Of a stretch of DNA of 6,754 bases, positions 6,464-6,754 are shown in pieces. A program made the position numbers and the translations under genes. How positions within the stretch are numbered: the stretch's first letter is position 1; every line of letters starts with the position of its first letter. The notes under the pieces were generated by a model. It saw only the letters and a list, made by a program, of their open reading frames with translations, did not search any database and was not told the origin of the DNA. The DNA comes from an uncultured Collinsella sp. (GTDB lineage Bacteria; Actinomycetota; Coriobacteriia; Coriobacteriales; Coriobacteriaceae), in assembly GCA_902478765.1 (NCBI GenBank), contig CABSMN010000063.1, positions 1 through 6,754 on the forward strand, in the 5' to 3' direction.

Positions 6464-6497
6464 TACAGAGAAGGGGCGCCCGGTTGGAGCGCCCCTT
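6464..6497 (-). terminator. Rho-independent terminator of the Lys/Ala-rich protein gene
   Basis: AAGGGGCGC at 6471-6479 pairs perfectly with GCGCCCCTT at 6489-6497 (9 bp, 9-base loop). On the minus strand the stem runs into CTTCTCTGT, a modest U-rich tail, and begins about 36 bases after the stop codon at 6534-6536. It isolates the upstream gene from the GH13-GH77 transcription unit. Confidence 0.65.
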
Positions 6498-6533
6498 GCT
6501 TAGGGTTTGATGAGGTTTTGAATCGTCTGTATG

Positions 6534-6754
6534 CTAGCGGCGCTTGCGGGTGGCCGTTGCCTTGCGGACGGAGGTCTTCTTGGTCGGAGCCTTCTCCTCG
6601 GTCGAAGCGGCGGGGGAGACCGGAGCCTCCTTGGCGGGTTCGACCTTTGCCGTAGCCTTCGGAGCGGTCTTGACCTTAGCGGCCTTCGGTGCCGGCTTGG
6701 GCTTTACCTCGGGCTTGGTCTCCTCTTTGACGGCGGCGGGCATAGCCTCTGCCT
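6534..6754 (-). CDS. Partial Lys/Ala/Pro-rich basic protein, C-terminal tail
   Basis: The frame is open from the window edge to a TAG at 6534-6536. An ATG at 6743-6741 is in frame, but the preceding codons (Ala-Glu-Ala) read on in the same style. The only purine-rich site before it, AGAGG, is just two bases away, so this ATG is probably internal and the gene continues outside the window. The last 69 residues hold about 15 Lys, 15 Ala, 10 Pro and 4 Arg and end in RKATATRKRR. They contain loose KPAPK/KTAPK/KATAK repeats, with no predicted fold. Such tails occur on bacterial histone-like and HU-type proteins, some ribosomal or RNA-binding proteins and some chaperones, where they usually contact nucleic acid. 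The globular part is not visible, so no product is named. Confidence 0.6.
   Translation of the reverse strand, partial: AEAMPAAVKEETKPEVKPKPAPKAAKVKTAPKATAKVEPAKEAPVSPAASTEEKAPTKKTSVRKATATRKRR

Overview
This window reads as a chromosomal housekeeping stretch from a moderately high-GC bacterium. The best guess is a Coriobacteriia actinobacterium, Collinsella-like. That rests on the fused neopullulanase/4-alpha-glucanotransferase gene, the C/G-ending codon bias of the minus-strand genes, and the look of the translation genes; it is inference, not a database result. No tRNA, rRNA, CRISPR array, insertion sequence or phage gene was seen.

Left part, plus strand (1-2554): the window opens with what looks like the last codons of a gene whose residues resemble the end of a PASTA domain, followed by a hairpin terminator. 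A GT-rich leader then precedes fmt (methionyl-tRNA formyltransferase), which overlaps rsmB (16S rRNA m5C967 methyltransferase) by four bases (ATGA). fmt and rsmB form a translation/ribosome-maturation operon. In many Gram-positive bacteria they sit next to PASTA-type Ser/Thr kinase genes, which fits the partial first gene.

Middle (2555-2694): the convergent junction holds a 67-base, near-perfect palindrome with 15 bp perfect arms (a possible dispersed repeat). Beside it is the terminator of the minus-strand unit.

Right part, minus strand (6754-2695): transcription runs leftwards from a partial Lys/Ala/Pro-rich basic protein tail ending in KRR, through a terminator and an intergenic promoter region, to a 1098-residue GH13-GH77 fusion enzyme. 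A small FmdB-type zinc-ribbon protein follows. The fusion enzyme should degrade and rearrange maltodextrins or glycogen in the cytoplasm. It carries a complete set of catalytic residues in both halves.

Nothing here amounts to a clear new system. The most interesting points are the intergenic palindrome, the two-enzyme fusion, the divergent SAM-binding loop of RsmB, and the strong T/G skew with possible alternative hairpins at the start of fmt.
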